From the NCBI GenBank assembly GCA_036785705.1, contig JAWUZG010000136.1, forward strand, positions 2,542,001-2,606,000: a stretch of DNA of 64,000 nt, written 5' to 3'. This DNA is from Acanthornis magna (taxonomy: Eukaryota; Chordata; Aves; Passeriformes; Acanthizidae). The position numbers and the translations under genes were made by a program. Shown piece by piece: positions 12,739 through 26,040 of this stretch (the stretch's first letter is position 1; each line of letters begins with the position of its first letter). Under the pieces are notes generated by a model that was not told the DNA's origin, searched no databases, and was given only the letters and a program-made list of their open reading frames with translations.

Positions 12739-15700
12739 TGATTTTGTTCAATCATGCGTTATATTCACATCCCACTCCACAAACAACCTCAGATTCTCCC
12801 TGGAATTAAAAAATGCGATTTCCTGCTTTAGGTCTTTTGTTGTAGACAGCTGAGTGCCAGTGCTGTGTCACCAGAACCCTGAGGTGTCTTTGGCAGCACA
12901 AAGGCTGAAGGACACCCCAGGGCAGGTGACTCTGCAGAGTGTGAGCTCTGCTCGAGTTTCCTCCTGTGGGCCAAGATTAGCTTCTCTCTCAGGAGGGGCA
13001 ATGTGTCCCTTCTCTTAAATTCTATAGGTTTGGATCAGGTTAGTTATCAGCAGGTGCCCATATCTATCTGAAAACAGGTAAAAATAGAGCAGATGGATTT
13101 TTATTCACACCTGGTATATGACTCTGAAATGTTTCCTTTCTCCACTGATTACAGATGGAGAAAGATAGATATTTGTCACTAGATATTTGTCATTTCTTAT
13201 GAAAATATCTAGTTCAGAGCTTGGCTAAATTTAGGAGGAAAAGCTCAAGCACATCTACCGTACATCACATCAGTTGTACTGAAACCAGAGTTAGATCTGG
13301 TTTAGATGTATTAATTATAGCCCACCTTGTTTTTCTTTCTATAATTTCATGTTATCTCATCAACCAAACAGCCAATGTGAGTCTGTGAAGCCTCAAGGAA
13401 ATCAGTCAAATCCTGCCAGCACATTTTACATAAACGTCAGACCCACTGTTTTGAATCAAAGCACCATCAAATTCAAAGTTGCTTTTTTAGGTAAGAAAAA
13501 TAGAAAGGTGCCTCAGTGTCTCCTGTCTCAGTGTCTTTCTCTTTTTTCCAGTTCAATCAAGAAGGAAAAGCATAATTAAACACATAATTAGTGATGGACA
13601 CTCCAGCTCTTCAGAAGAACCATGAGCACAAAAGTTGTATTTTAAAATACAGCATAATTTTATGTGATGTAGTAATAAAGACTTGCTGGCGACCATCCAA
13701 GATTATTGTAGCCTCACATTTTTATAATTAATTTAAAGCAATTAAGGATTCACAATATTCTAAGGCATCACTAGAAATTTCCAAGCTTTAATTTTATTTA
13801 TTAGGTTGTATTTTTGGGAACTAAGAAGGCCTTCTTAAAAAACAGAATTCCCAAGACAAAATAACAGAGCTATTCTTCCCTCTCTGCACTGTGCCTTTTG
13901 CGCTTGCATTTTATATCTTACAGTGATCCTCAAGCAGCAATTGCTCACCAATTGCAAATATTCTGAGATCATTTTTGAAGGCAATAAATCTTTCACACCG
14001 TGAAAAGAGGTTTTTCAGTGTTAGCCACCTGCTCCACAATAAAGGAAAACCTGCTACTGCAATGCAGCAGGGCGAGTACCAATTCCATGAAAACAGAGCC
14101 ATTTGATTTCCTAGTAAATACACAAACAAGAATGTAATGATATTGGATTTTACAGGTTGTACCTCCACGGTTATTTGGTATCCAGTTACAACATATGGAG
14201 GATCAACCTGTCACAAAACTTTGTTTAATACTAGAGATGCAGGGCTGTCTTCATGAGCATCCCTGTGCACAGAGATCACCAAAATACACAGCAATGGAGT
14301 GTGACAAACAACACAGAAAATGTCCCCCAAAAACGCAAAACAGCACAATATCCAAATTACAACCTGGTTTCCAAAGGAAGCACGTGCTCAAACTGCAGCT
14401 CATCTGTTGAGCATCTGGTTTGATGCTCAACTCATGGAATTTCACAACCATTTGAGCCCAAAAATGTGTCCTGGACACAATTAGCTTTTGCATTAAACGG
14501 GTTTTCTGATGAATGAGAGACAAGATAATGCCATAATGCTTTTAAATATATCCCTGTCTCTAAGCAGCTATGGGCAAAGGTTACAAAATGAGCTGGATAA
14601 TTAAATTACAGACACAGGCAGTCATCTTTTTCTCATTTTAATGAAAATAAAATGGTTGATGCCAGCTAGTCTTTGGAAAATTAAATAAAACAAATGTTAA
14701 CCTAAAACACAGACAAAACAGATATATTAGATTAATAGTTTAGCCATTTTAATGAACATAAAAATTGTAATTACATACGAAAATTCTTGCAGTTGGAGAA
14801 AAAGGTTGAATAGTTAAAAACAATTTGGTTTCCATATTTTCTTTAGTTATACTAATACTTATAATTATGAAAGTTCTGTAAAGGGAAGAAAATTAAACAC
14901 TTGTATAAAAGATTTTTTTCCATACCTTGAACTGTATTTATTAATTTGATTCAATTCTCAACATTATGGGTACATGGATCCTCCACAAAAAGGAAAAAGT
15001 GCTTAGTTCTAATCTCACAGATATTGAACTGCTCACAGTTTACTCATCTTAATGCTTTAAGAGAAAATCTTGTTTGTATTTTCTTAGATCCAGCTAGTCT
15101 TAGGGGCTTAAATAAAAATGACAGAGAGAAAGAAAAAAAATTAAAGGATGGAGAACTTAAAAGCTTTATTTAGGGCTTATTTACACTGAAAATTCAGAAT
15201 ATGAAGTATTGAACCAGCTGCAGTCATTTATTATATTTCCAGCCTTTTACTATTCCAGGAGCTCTTCACTTCCTCTCTACCTTTCTGGAAATTTTGGCAA
15301 TCCTGAAGAGAATTTTAAATTCCGCACTGTCTATTTACAACATCTGATTTTCTTTTTAGAACCTGTGAAAAGATGGTAATTCCTGCACGTCAGATATGAA
15401 GAGAAACTGTCACCCAATAGAGATTTTCTGACAGTAAGATTTAATAAAATTGAAAGCACTCAACAGATAAGTCCTCTCATGTCTGAATTCCTTCCTGAAA
15501 TCAGTGAGGTGGACATTGTCCCACAACAGCACACAAATGTTTATCAGAGAGGTACAAAACAGAGCATGCTAAAAGCTAATATGAAAGAAATTAATTTTAT
15601 CCCAGTCAAAACCTGTATAGTTATGTAAACGGCATTTTGAATGGCAATGGAGAATTTTATAATAATGAGAAAATGCTCAGTATCTGTGGTCATCACGCTT

Positions 15701-17440
15701 TTTTTGCACATCCTAATGATCACTCCCTTATTCTGTCACTTGTAGATGATGAACAAGCATCTGATCTCTCCGGACAGTGGCAGCTCTAGCTCTGCTCTCT
15801 GGAATTCTGTGGGACTGTGTTCAGCAGAAAGGCACCACTCTGTCTTGCATTTGCAGTGTGCTTATACTTGGAATTGTTTCTTTTTAAGATTGCAGGGGAC
15901 TTAGAGGAGGAAAAGGAGGAGAGATTGGCATTATTGGCCACATGGAATAAAAACATCCCTGTTCTGTGCTGCCCAGTTTCTGGTTTGTTCCCTGAAAGCT
16001 GAAGTTCTTCAGATGTTCTCCCTTTCAATCATGCTGATAGATGTAAAGAGCTACACAGAATTTTCTATCCTGCTATTAAGACTATGATTTTGGAGCATCT
16101 GCTCCACAGGAGACACATTCTAGACATCCTAGAGGATGGAGCACTCTCCAGGATATAACTGATTTGGGTCCATCTCCCAATTTTTCCAGTGCACCCTGGC
16201 TCACCTTAGATAAGAAGATCCCTTTGCCCATTTTTGCAACAATTACATGTAAAATGAGACATCAACATTTCTCCTACTTCAAGGAAGTACACATTCCTGA
16301 ATAAATGAGATTTCCTGACCACTGAGGACTCATCAGTTCTGAAGGATATTACCCAGAGAAAGGCCATTGCCACCTGTGCTGCTCTGAGGTGTATTTATAG
16401 CCAGCGTTGGACATCAGAGGGATGAGCTCTCAGGAGATTATGAAGGTAAAAGTGCTTTCCTCCTTTCACTCAAGCCCTGGATGATTCATTCTGCTATGTA
16501 AATTAGCCATTGTGAGAATTCTTTAATCTTCAGCAGTTGCCCTAGATTTTCGTTTCTAAAACCAGCTCTACATTGACATGAAGAGACTCTTTCATCCAAA
16601 TTCCTCTTCTGTGGGCAAAGTTTGTGCGCCCAACATACAGCAGAAGTAGGGCAATCTTAAATAGCTTATTTCTCCTGGTAAATTGGTATTTTTAGTAAAT
16701 CAATATTTTTTAGTACAGCATCATGAGGACAGACATCACTTTTTGTGTATCATGAAACACCTTCCCCCAACCTCTCCCTTTTTCCTGGGCTCAATTCCAC
16801 TCCTGAATTCCCTCCCCCCTTCCCTCCAGCAGCACAGGAATAGGAGAAGTGTTCAGTCCATCATTCTTTGTCTCTGCTGCTGCTCCTTCCTCCTCGGGGG
16901 AAGGCTCCTCACACTCTTCCTCTCCTCCAGCACAGGAGTCATCCCACAGGAGATTCCTCATGGTCTGTAGGCAGGTTTATCGTGCAGCTTTCTGCCTCAA
17001 CTCCCATTTTTCTTCCTTTCATCTGAAAACACACCTTTCCTTCCTTACCTTTTTAGTCTTGATTTTTGGTATTATATTCTTCGTTATTTATCTCTGGGGT
17101 AGGTTTTTTGACACTTCACTAGAAAACTATACTCAGGGAAATAAGAGAATGAATATAGCATTTTTTCTCTCTGAATGACCATGTAGTTTTCATGATGTAG
17201 CTGACAAGTGAAATATGACAGCAGATAGATACTATGACCCAATAACCCGTAATAATTTAGAAAATTTAAATGGATATAAAATTACTCTCCACAGAAGTAA
17301 CCCCCAATTAGTTATTTCAGCAAGTGTCAATCTCTTAAGAAAAATAGTCATTTCATTTGCAGAGAGTAGTAACAACTCTTGGGAATGTGGATTATGCGTA
17401 TATATCCTTAATTTAATCTCTTGGATATTTTCAATTGGCT
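12739..17440. other. Unique non-coding DNA, no gene seen
   Basis: No gene is supported. A 14-bp unit (TAGATATTTGTCAC) is present twice in tandem at 13166-13193. The region 16740-16960 is pyrimidine-rich (repeated CCTCC/TTCC), and two overlapping frames there are composition artefacts. Otherwise this is AT-rich unique sequence. Confidence 0.55.
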
Positions 17441-17536
17441 TTATTATTATTATTATTATTGTTGTTGTTGTTGTTGTTGTTGTTATTGTTATTGTTATTA
17501 TTGTTTTTGTTATTGTTATTGTTATTGTTATTATTT
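17441..17536 (+). repeat. Compound trinucleotide repeat (TTA)n(TTG)n(TTATTG)n
   Basis: A block of TTA units (17441-17460) passes into about seven TTG units, then into mixed TTATTG units to about 17536. The open frame 17215-17724 crosses it and gains a long Ile/Val run only because these units encode I and V. The frame should not be read as a membrane protein. Confidence 0.9.
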
Positions 17537-20311
17537 TGGATACAAATTCTATTTTTTTAATTTTATATTTTTATTTTTGTATCATGCTTAATTTATACTC
17601 TAAATTGTCTGTACTGACATGGGTAAACAATATATTTCCCTCCCTTTGCTTAGCATCCAGAACTCCTCTCAGATGCAGTGACTGCAACTCAAAATTTCTT
17701 ATGCCTCTCCTGAGTCCTTGTTAATATTTCAAATATGATCCAAGTTCCATAGAAAGTTTTAAATTGGGCTTTAAAAGCTGGACTTAAAAAAATTTCAAAC
17801 CAGTAGACAATGTATTTTGATATACAATAACCATCTTGCATTTTGGCAATGTGTAATTTTGTTTTCTGACTTTTATCCCCACTTCAAGACACAGAATTGA
17901 AAAAACTAAATGCTCAGGTTTATCAGTGAACATATTCATATCCCATATTTGTTTTCATGTTCTCTGCCAAATGTTATATTATCAGTGATGTATATTTTCC
18001 ATAAAGTCATCAACAATAAAGTCCCATTACTGATCTGATAACAAATCTCCTTTTGCTTTTATAGCATTGTCATGTTATGGTTTCTCCACGATTGATTTTG
18101 AGGTCTTACATACAAATATGTCACCCAAATATATTAACCAAATATGTAAGCCTCTGCAAGAGCAAGGGACTGGGAAAAATGAGATTTCTTTTTGATTCAC
18201 TCCTGGCCAAGTCTAGCTTTGCAAGGGATTCTGCTGGAGACTGGAGACCATCCCCTGATTCTTCTTCATTGTTTTTCAGAAATATAGCTAGACTGAGCTA
18301 AGCAAATCTCAGGGAAAACATGCTGAGTATGGAACTATTTTGGTTCTTTGGGAGAAGTCAGTGCAGTCTAAATGCTTTTCAACTTACACTAAACACCTCC
18401 ATCTCTGATGGTACATGTCTTTATTAATTTCCAAGGATCCTCATCATCCTTCCTGGGATACTTCTAGGTAGATTAAATGACTTCCTGATACTCAAGGATC
18501 CTTCAAGTGGGTGGAAGTTACCCATATACATATGAGCACACGTTGGGGTCAGCTGAAACAAACATTTACATGGTAAAATCTAAAAGAAAAAGTTTTCTCC
18601 CCTTTCATTCATGAAAATAAAGGACAAGAAGAAAAATGGATGTCTGTGACATAATTTTCCATAGAATTAGTATTTCTCATTTGAATTTACAGTGAAATAA
18701 AACACCAACAGAGCTATTGGAGCATTAATACTGTGGTGTAAAGACAGGATGGTAATGTTATTTGCAATGCCACAGACATCCTGTCCAGACTGCAGCTGCC
18801 ACTCCCAAGCAGCTCCTCTCATTGCTTTGTCCCATCAACCTAATATACTCAGTGTCCCAGGGCATCTAAAATGGCATAAAACACCTCCCTTTAGACAAAT
18901 TAATTGTTCCATCCACAACTAGGTTACCTTGTTAAAATTATTTCCATTTAGCCTATTTTCTTGTCTAGGGCAGGGTGTGGTCTCTCCTCTCTCACTTCAG
19001 CACGTTGGTGACATCCAGCACAACCGTCATGGGAAATTCTGGCTGTTCCCACCCTGATGGCTTCTTACCTGTGTTACTAATTAGCCTTAATGGGTTTACT
19101 GTCATTCCCAGAAGGAATTCAGAAGATATTCTGAATGAATCCCAGAGTGTCTTGTGCCTATGCTTCTCCCAGTCATGAGATGATATCTCTGCGTAAGAAA
19201 AACACAAACCTCATCTGTGCCTCCTGGAATCTCACAGTTTTTCCTACAAACTCCGGGTGGTAGGTTTGTATTTTGGCTGCTGTTTTCTTCTCTTCTGCAG
19301 TGATCTGATATCATTCTTATTAACACTGTATTTACTGAAATCACCAAAGGTAAGCTGATTTATGGCATCTGAGGATTTAGCCCATCAGTTCTCATAAACC
19401 GTATTTCCAGCATGCTTTGAAAACTTTAATCCTGCTAATCTGCTGAAAGGAGAATGAAAAAAGGTTTCAATTTTCAAAAAATAAAAGTTCTATTCATTCC
19501 TCAGTGAGGCTAAGTGATTTCTGGATTATACCAACACCAGTGAGAAGAGAGGAATATCTATAAATACTCGTTCAATCAAAAATATTTATCACTGCAATTC
19601 TAAGACCACATTTTGTAGTTTCTGTGTTCTTGGTTTGTTTTTCTTCCTCTCTGTAAGCATTGCCTTCATACATTAAATCCTAAGGAGAAAACTCAATACA
19701 TGACTTAAAGCAAAGATTTCTGAAGAGAACCTTTATTATTGTGGAACTCTGTGTGATGAACGGGACCAAAAGTTCTGATAGGAAATCTGTGGCCCACCAG
19801 ACTCTATTTCCATCTGGTCACTAAAGGCTGTGTTTGTCTTTCATTCCACAGTGCATTTTCTGGCTTAGTTTGACCCTGACAGATTTTTTTACCAGGCTCT
19901 CCACCTCTGTGTCTGAACGTCTTCCAGTGCTGAATTGGGCAATGTGGTTGAGATCTGCCAGGTTGGTTCTCTCACCCTCTCCCAGGGTGAAAATTATTCA
20001 ACAGTGAAGAATTTCAGATGGGAAAATATATATATAATTAGACTTGCACTTGTCACTTGAAGCAAAAAGTAGCAAGGAATGCAATGGTTTGTGATTTCTC
20101 CAAGAATTTATTCCACATTCCTGTCAGACTAAGTGAGCCCAGTAAAGACAATGGTCAATGACCAAAGGAATTGATAGATATGTCCCCAGGCAGTCTCAGG
20201 CTTCATAAAAGATGTCGTAATACATCTGTTGCCACCTGAAAACCTTAAGGGCCTCATTGTGAAGCACAGTCTAGAAAGTCACATCAGATTTGCATTTTAA
20301 TCATTTTCACA
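17537..20311. other. Unique non-coding DNA, no gene seen
   Basis: No gene or recognisable repeat. Overlapping 60-80 codon frames on both strands near 18975-19347 have no family features. Confidence 0.55.
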
Positions 20312-20382
20312 CTTAATTATATATATTTTTACATATATATTTATATATGTATTTATATATATTTAACTATATATATTAAACT
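20312..20382. repeat. AT-rich low-complexity tract
   Basis: This is a mix of TATATA, ATTTAT and ACATATAT steps with almost no G or C, a degenerate dinucleotide-type tract. Confidence 0.8.
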
Positions 20383-20501
20383 ATGCTGTAAATGTATCAA
20401 AGTTACCTGAAGAAACAGGCCTTTTTCCTTCTTTTTTTCCCCTTCAATCAGAAAACAGAGTGGCAAGAGTCTGATGTCATGAACTCATTTTTCAGCATTA
20501 T

Positions 20502-20663
20502 CAATTTGGAAAAACAATTTGGAAAATCAACCTGAAAAATTACTATCAAAAACTCAAGCTAAGGATAAAAAGCCATATCTTCATGGAAAGAAAAAAAAAG
20601 TAAATAAGCATCTTACAAATGCCTTTCAAAAAAAAAAAAAAAAAAAGAAGAAAGAAGAAGAAA
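20502..20663. repeat. 13-bp tandem pair and poly(A)/(GAA) tract
   Basis: A 13-base unit beginning CAATTTGGAAAA occurs twice in a row at about 20502-20527. Further on, 20628-20646 is a pure A run that passes into GAA-type units to about 20663. No LINE or SINE body that would explain the A run is visible upstream. Confidence 0.7.
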
Positions 20664-21264
20664 AGCAGTAGGGAAGTTATTTAGAAATATATTTTTGCTA
20701 TTCTGTTTTGTCAGTAAAATGACAAGTTTTCCCTTCACATTCCCTGCAGTCTCTGCCAGTTCCACATCCTTGTATTTCATTCACAGCCAGTGATTATGTT
20801 TACATGGTCTTAAAATGTCGTGACTGAAGTTGGAGCCAGTCATGCAGTTAATTTAAAAACTGACAGATTGTATAAACTTTATTAAACAAAAATAAGGTTT
20901 GCAACAGCAATGCAGAAGACTGTCGCTATGAGCAAGTCGTGCTGAAATACATGGGAATTTTATGTTCCATCAATTCAGTGTTTATTTCTTCAGAATTTTC
21001 ATTCTTTCCCTCCTTGCCTTTTTTTCTCATAAATGATTTACACTAAAGCTAAACCAAAAAAGAGTAATAGCTATAAAACAAGGACAGAGAAGCCTGGTTC
21101 AATCAAATTTTCCTGCAGAATTTCTTTTCCTCCAAATATGTTGTGCCATATGTCCACCTGATGAGCAAAATTATTGTTTTAATAGCCTAGACTTCAGAAT
21201 TTGAAGCAGAATTTGGCACTCAGGGCCATTTAACTTTTGTTGTTTCTCAGTTCCAAGACAGAGT
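20664..21264. other. Unique non-coding DNA, no gene seen
   Basis: No gene, RNA gene or repeat was recognised. Confidence 0.55.
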
Positions 21265-21385
21265 GGCCTGGAGATTTAGGAAACCTGGGTTCTACTAACA
21301 ACCCAGCCACTAAATTTTACACCAGTTTAGGTAGACCACATATTTGAGGCTGATTTTCCCTTCTCTGTCTCCATCTGTCTCGTGC
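21265..21385 (+). mobile_element. Possible ancient MIR/CORE-type SINE relic
   Basis: In order, the stretch keeps GGAAACCTGGGTTCTACT, then CCAGCCACTAA, and later CTTCTCTGTCTCCATCTGTCT. MIR-type SINEs show the same order: 'acctgggttc', 'agctctgccact', then 'tctctgtgcctcagtttccccatctgt'. The middle part has diverged heavily. These SINEs predate the split of birds and mammals, so a worn relic in a bird is plausible. The match rests on short blocks. Confidence 0.4.
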
Positions 21386-22894
21386 AATCCATTTGAGCTG
21401 TTTTTGTGTTTAGCAGTGCCTGCTTTAGAACGCAGAGCCCAGGAGTGAATCCTGTGCACTCCTCTCCCTTTCACACAGACACTCTCACAAACCTTCTCCC
21501 TTCAGAGTTCAGTGTTTTTCTCACCTTGCCCAATGCTAATATTCAAATTTAATAATGAGTTTTAACATAAAAAAACGTATTATGTTAATATTAATCTGGC
21601 TCCAAGTAGGAGTATAAAGGGAAGGGGCATAAATGAAAACTGAGTGTGATGATATCCTGGTAGCACTCCACAAGACACTGCATCATTTGGAGCTGTGCTA
21701 GAGGGACACCACCAGAATTCTTTTATTACGAGACAAGTTCAGTTTCGTTAAGGGCTGAGGCAAAGCATCTTGCTCAGGGTGAGAGTGGGGAGCACACAAA
21801 TGGACATTAGCCATGCAGAAGCAATTGGTTATTGCTGAACTCACAAATGATCACCCCAAAGAGAACAGGGGGCTTTTTTGAGATCAGCATTATCTGTATC
21901 CAGCTCTCAGAGAGATGCCCCACAGACTCCACGCCCCAGTTTGGAAAACACATTATAAGGAGAAAACAGGACAAATTATACGGAAGGAGCTGTTAACAGC
22001 AATGGGAACGCAAAGTTATTTAGAAATACGTTAGAATGTGGACGCAAGCTTTTCTGAGCAAACCACAATCTTCCTAAAGTGCTGCTGCAAATACAATCCC
22101 CTTCTCATTGTTGCATGTTTTCCAAGCAATATACCACCATAATGCTCAGCATCATAAACATTTTTATTGCTCGAAGTCCTGGTGAAATCTATGATACCAA
22201 AGCCCTGTTTATTGCACTTGGACCTTGTGCATTATGGAATTGCTGCCTCTATTGGCCATAAAACAGCGTTCTGGTCACAGAATATATACCAGCAGCCATC
22301 TGAGCCTTAGCCTGCTGCACCTTCTTAGGCAGTATTACCACAATTTATCCTTACTCTGCAGAATTCTATTAAAATCAATAATGCAAGCACCTCACTCACC
22401 AAACAGAGTGTGCCTCGTAAAGATTGCCTGCAAAAGCCTTCCATATATTACTCAGTAAGTTGCCTTTATGAAATATACATGTGACCAAATTGCAGACTTA
22501 ATGTTTTATGTCTCTTTTATCTTCCTTCTGTAAAAAGCAGAGAGAACTGAAGCGTACAAGCAGGCTTCCTGTTTACCTATCAAAAGCTGGAAATCCAGAG
22601 TATTTATAGGACTTAAAAGTAAGCTGGTAAATAGAAGTAAAAACTGGTAAATCAGGTAAAAAGCCTATATGGATAGGTCCGGTCTTTGTACCAAATGTTA
22701 TTATCAAAAAATCTATTTGCAGAACTATGAAAAACAGCCAATGGAATCTACCTTTGGAGTGCAAAACAGAATTTAGGGTGGAGATCTGGAGAACTCATCC
22801 AGATCACCTACACACATATTCACACATTCTTGAGAACAGAATATACTTTATTTATGCTAAAATTGACACTTTTCTCCCAGTCTTTGCTTAAAAG
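21386..22894. other. Unique non-coding DNA, no gene seen
   Basis: No gene is supported. Two short overlapping frames at 22079-22458 have no recognisable features. Confidence 0.55.
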
Positions 22895-23165
22895 TCACTG
22901 ATGATAGGGATAGTCTCTCAGAAATCTAACCCAGTGCATCATTATCCTTAAAGTTATAAAAGCTTATCTTAATGTTCAGACCAAATATCTCTTGGTTTAA
23001 TTCAAGCCTGTTAAAACCTGCCCTCTGTGAAGGAGACATGGGGAATTTATGGCCTCCTGCTTTTCTGTTATTCTATATAAGCAACATCTTATGTACTGGA
23101 AAATAATTGCCACATCTCCCTTTGGACTTCTCCACCTTAGACTAAGAAAATCCAGATCTTTCAGG
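22895..23165 (-). mobile_element. Old CR1 LINE fragment (end of ORF2 and 3' region)
   Basis: On the plus strand the order of blocks follows the reverse complement of ancient CR1 elements: GATGATAGGGATAGTCTCTC (the 'gatggagattccacaacctc' block), CCAGTGCATCATTATCCTTA, TTATCTTAATGTTCAGACC, a 'tttaattcaagcctgttaaaacctgccctctgtg' block, GAGACATGGGGAA, and finally ACTTCTCCACCTTAGACTAA. The order and spacing are right across about 270 bases, while individual bases differ often, so this is an old copy. The reading frame is broken. Confidence 0.7.
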
Positions 23166-25369
23166 CAGGTAATGAGGCAATTAAGGAATCATGCAGCCCA
23201 GGAAACTCTTTGCACAAGTGCCTGAAGATTTGGTTATGCTAATTTGCAAAGAGGCAAATTCCTTTGGAAAAAAAAGAGTAATGTGGGGAGAACCATTCCC
23301 AGACAATGATCACGGGTACCAGGGCTTTGAAGGAACTGAGTGAAGTGTAGAAAGCAAAGCCTAAAGAGATTTTTCCTGCTGTCATCCTGCAAATGGGGAG
23401 AATTTTTAGGGTAAACCAGCTCTGAAGAAGGGGAGGAAAGGATGGAAAACTGTGGTCTTGGGATGCAGTTTGCCTTTCTCCTTAAGCTTTCCTCCACACT
23501 GGGGTTTTCTCTCCAGAGCAGTGCTGTGATTTCTCCTGGCAATGTGAGCTCACAAGGACAGTTGACACAAATCCCCATTCCTCAAATTTTTTAAATATTT
23601 CAGGTGGGTGGGAAGCCAAAGAACCAGGGGACTTACCTGCTGAGCGTAGATACAGATGAAGACAAAAACTGACATTTGCAGGGCTTAGCAACACATTTTC
23701 CTCCCCCCTAAACCCCCAGAATTTGGCTTCACATCCTTGAGCACCGTCTACTGGCTTCCCCTCTGCTGACTTCATGCATCTAAAGAACCAGGCATTATGT
23801 TTGTCCCTTTGTTGCACATTGCAGGAGCTCGGGGTGGAGAATAACAGACAGCTTGAGACCAGCCCCTAAGTTGGACTCTGTTTCTATAAAATGTTTGTCA
23901 AACAATTTTGAGTAATTAACAATTTCATAATAATCAAAGTCTGTGTCTGGACAATTTTCAAAGAGATAATAAGGCTTAACTGAGCCAGTAAATTATTTGC
24001 TGTGAACGGTTCAACCAGCTGTACGCTGTGTATTGCAGACTCCATCCTTTCTGTTTCCTCAACTCAAGCGACAGTTCTTATGTTAAAATGATGAAATAAA
24101 GCCTAAATCCCTAAAAATAATAATTAAGCACTAGGGAGCAGTAAACAAGCATAATAAAGTTATTAGTAAACAGTTCATTTCTAGCGCTGTAAGAAAAGGG
24201 TGTAGCTCAATTTTCAGTCTTTCTCAAAATTTGCTTTCATTGGAGGGTTTCCAGATTCTCTGTATTTTTCTTCCAGATAAACTCTGACAAACTAGAGATC
24301 ATGCCTTGTTTTACTCATCGTGCCGTACAGAATCCACAAGTAAAGCATTGTGCAGGAATTCCATGGATGAAGACAAAAAGTAGAAACACACGGAGTGAAA
24401 AAAAATTACAAGAGATCTGAGAGTTTTGCACCAGAGTCTCTCTTCTCATCGTGCCACAATCACACAGGTTTTTCCATATGTCTGGTCCTCCATTCCCATT
24501 TGTGACCCTGTAGGGTTCAGTATGGAGCCCACTGCAGCAGCGGAGAAAGATTTCCAGATGAGATGGAAATGCAAGGCAGAAATAGAATCTTTGAATTTTG
24601 TCTGTAGTGACACTTCCATGTTCTTACTCTACAGACTAGATTCAGATGCAAATTGTGCATTTTCTGTTCTGCAAAGCACTTCAAGTTATTCTTCAGCCCT
24701 CACTAATTTCTAGAGCTTAAATTCACTTCCAAATCAGAGATGTAAGGAACGAAAAACGACCACAAAACACTCATATCTGTCATTTTTATACCTTGGGAAA
24801 GGGAAATTACCATAAGATATATGAATAAAGTTAAGCAATCTATCCATTTCAAAAACATGGTTTGGCAGCTTGACTCATGAAATTTGCACAAAACTGATTA
24901 TTTTTATTTCTACAGCCCTGTTCAGGCAGACGCTTTGTCAAGCTACGTGCACAACGTCGAGAAATACTGAATTAATTTTTCTGTGGTAAAATTATATACA
25001 CAGCCATAACGGAAAGTTCGTGGGTTTAAGTGTTTGCCAGAGCTCAAGTGTTGGACTGTTCAACAAGGAATTAATTAGAATTGATATATAAATACCTACA
25101 TAAATACATATATACATATACATATATTCAAAGCTGATGATTTCACCCCACTTTAAGTGGAGAAATGTTAGTGGAAGGATGCAGACTATCCAAATAGAAT
25201 CAGAGGAATGGAAAAGTCCAACCTTCTGGGACACCACGTGTTTTCTGTATTGGAATCTTGACAGAAGGTTTCTAATGAGTAAATAAATTCCTTCCTGCTC
25301 CTGAAGGGTCTTAGGCCTTGAAATAAATGACGAATTTAATGTTCCATTAGCAGGATTTAGCATGGTCTC
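23166..25369. other. Unique non-coding DNA, no gene seen
   Basis: No gene is supported. A small inverted repeat (AATTTGC, six-base loop, GCAAATT) lies at 23241-23260. An AT-rich tract with ATACATATA units lies at 25083-25130. The 114- and 111-codon minus-strand frames at 23234-23817 overlap each other and show no family features. Confidence 0.5.
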
Positions 25370-26040
25370 ATTTGTGCCTCACCGACCTGAGGGAGGAGCA
25401 CCAGGAGAAGCTGAACTGCCCCTCTGGCCTGGGAGAGACTCTCCAGTGACAGACTCTTTCAGCCGATAGGAAATGATGGAAGTCTCCGCACTTTTCCCTC
25501 CTCTTTCAACTCCGTGAGCCCGAAAATTCAATTAGAATTAGCGCTCACGGTACATTGCTCTTACTGTCACAGATAGGGCCTGAGCGAGGGTTTTTAATTA
25601 AGCAGCAAATGAAGCCTGACATCACCTCTGACTCAGCGTGGAGCAGGATGCAATGAGGTCCCTGCCATCGCTGCCAAAGGGTTTTGGTGTCACCTCACTG
25701 TCCCTGGTGCCAGCTCAGCCCCTTCACGTGGCTCATGTGCAGAAAGTGCTCAAGAGCCTGAAGGAGCAAGGGGAAAGGCAGGACAGAGAGCACTGATTTT
25801 GTCCCAGAGGATTTAGCAGAGGATTCTGACACGCGGATATTGCAGAGACTCTCCTGCGCCAACGCCAGCAGCTAAAGCTGGTTAAGAGTCTCTCCAGCTG
25901 TGAGGAAACTCCCACGAAGAGGAGAGCCATTAAAAGCCTTATCTAGGGCAGCCAAGTGGAAGGAAGTCACGCAGCCTGAAAGCCTCACCATTACTTCACT
26001 TCACCAGCAGTCACGACTGTTCCTTTTCGGAAAACTCAGT
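25370..26040. promoter_or_regulatory. CpG-enriched block, candidate regulatory element
   Basis: This stretch keeps roughly fifteen or more CpG dinucleotides in about 670 bases, for example at ACCGACC, GCCGATA, TCCGCAC, AGCGCTCACGG, GAGCGAGG, CACGCGGAT, TGCGCCAACGCC and CACGACTG. The surrounding DNA has few. It also holds TTTTTAATTAAGC (homeodomain-like) and a nested hairpin at 25512-25550. CpG retention suggests low germline methylation or constraint, as seen in enhancers, exons and minor promoters. I see no coding frame that fits, and no TATA box or splice pattern I can defend. This is an inference from composition only. Confidence 0.3.
25512..25550. repeat. Nested inverted repeat (hairpin)
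   Basis: CCGTGAGC at 25512-25519 is the exact reverse complement of GCTCACGG at 25543-25550. Inside it, AATTC (25525-25529) pairs with GAATT (25535-25539) around an AATTA loop. Two stacked stems give a 39-base hairpin with small internal loops. It also works as a palindromic pair of AATT/TAAT-type protein sites. Confidence 0.7.

Noticed and set aside
17215..17724. A 169-codon frame with a long Ile/Val hydrophobic run
   Set aside because: The hydrophobic run is the translated TTA/TTG microsatellite at 17441-17536; flanks are AT-rich and unrecognisable.
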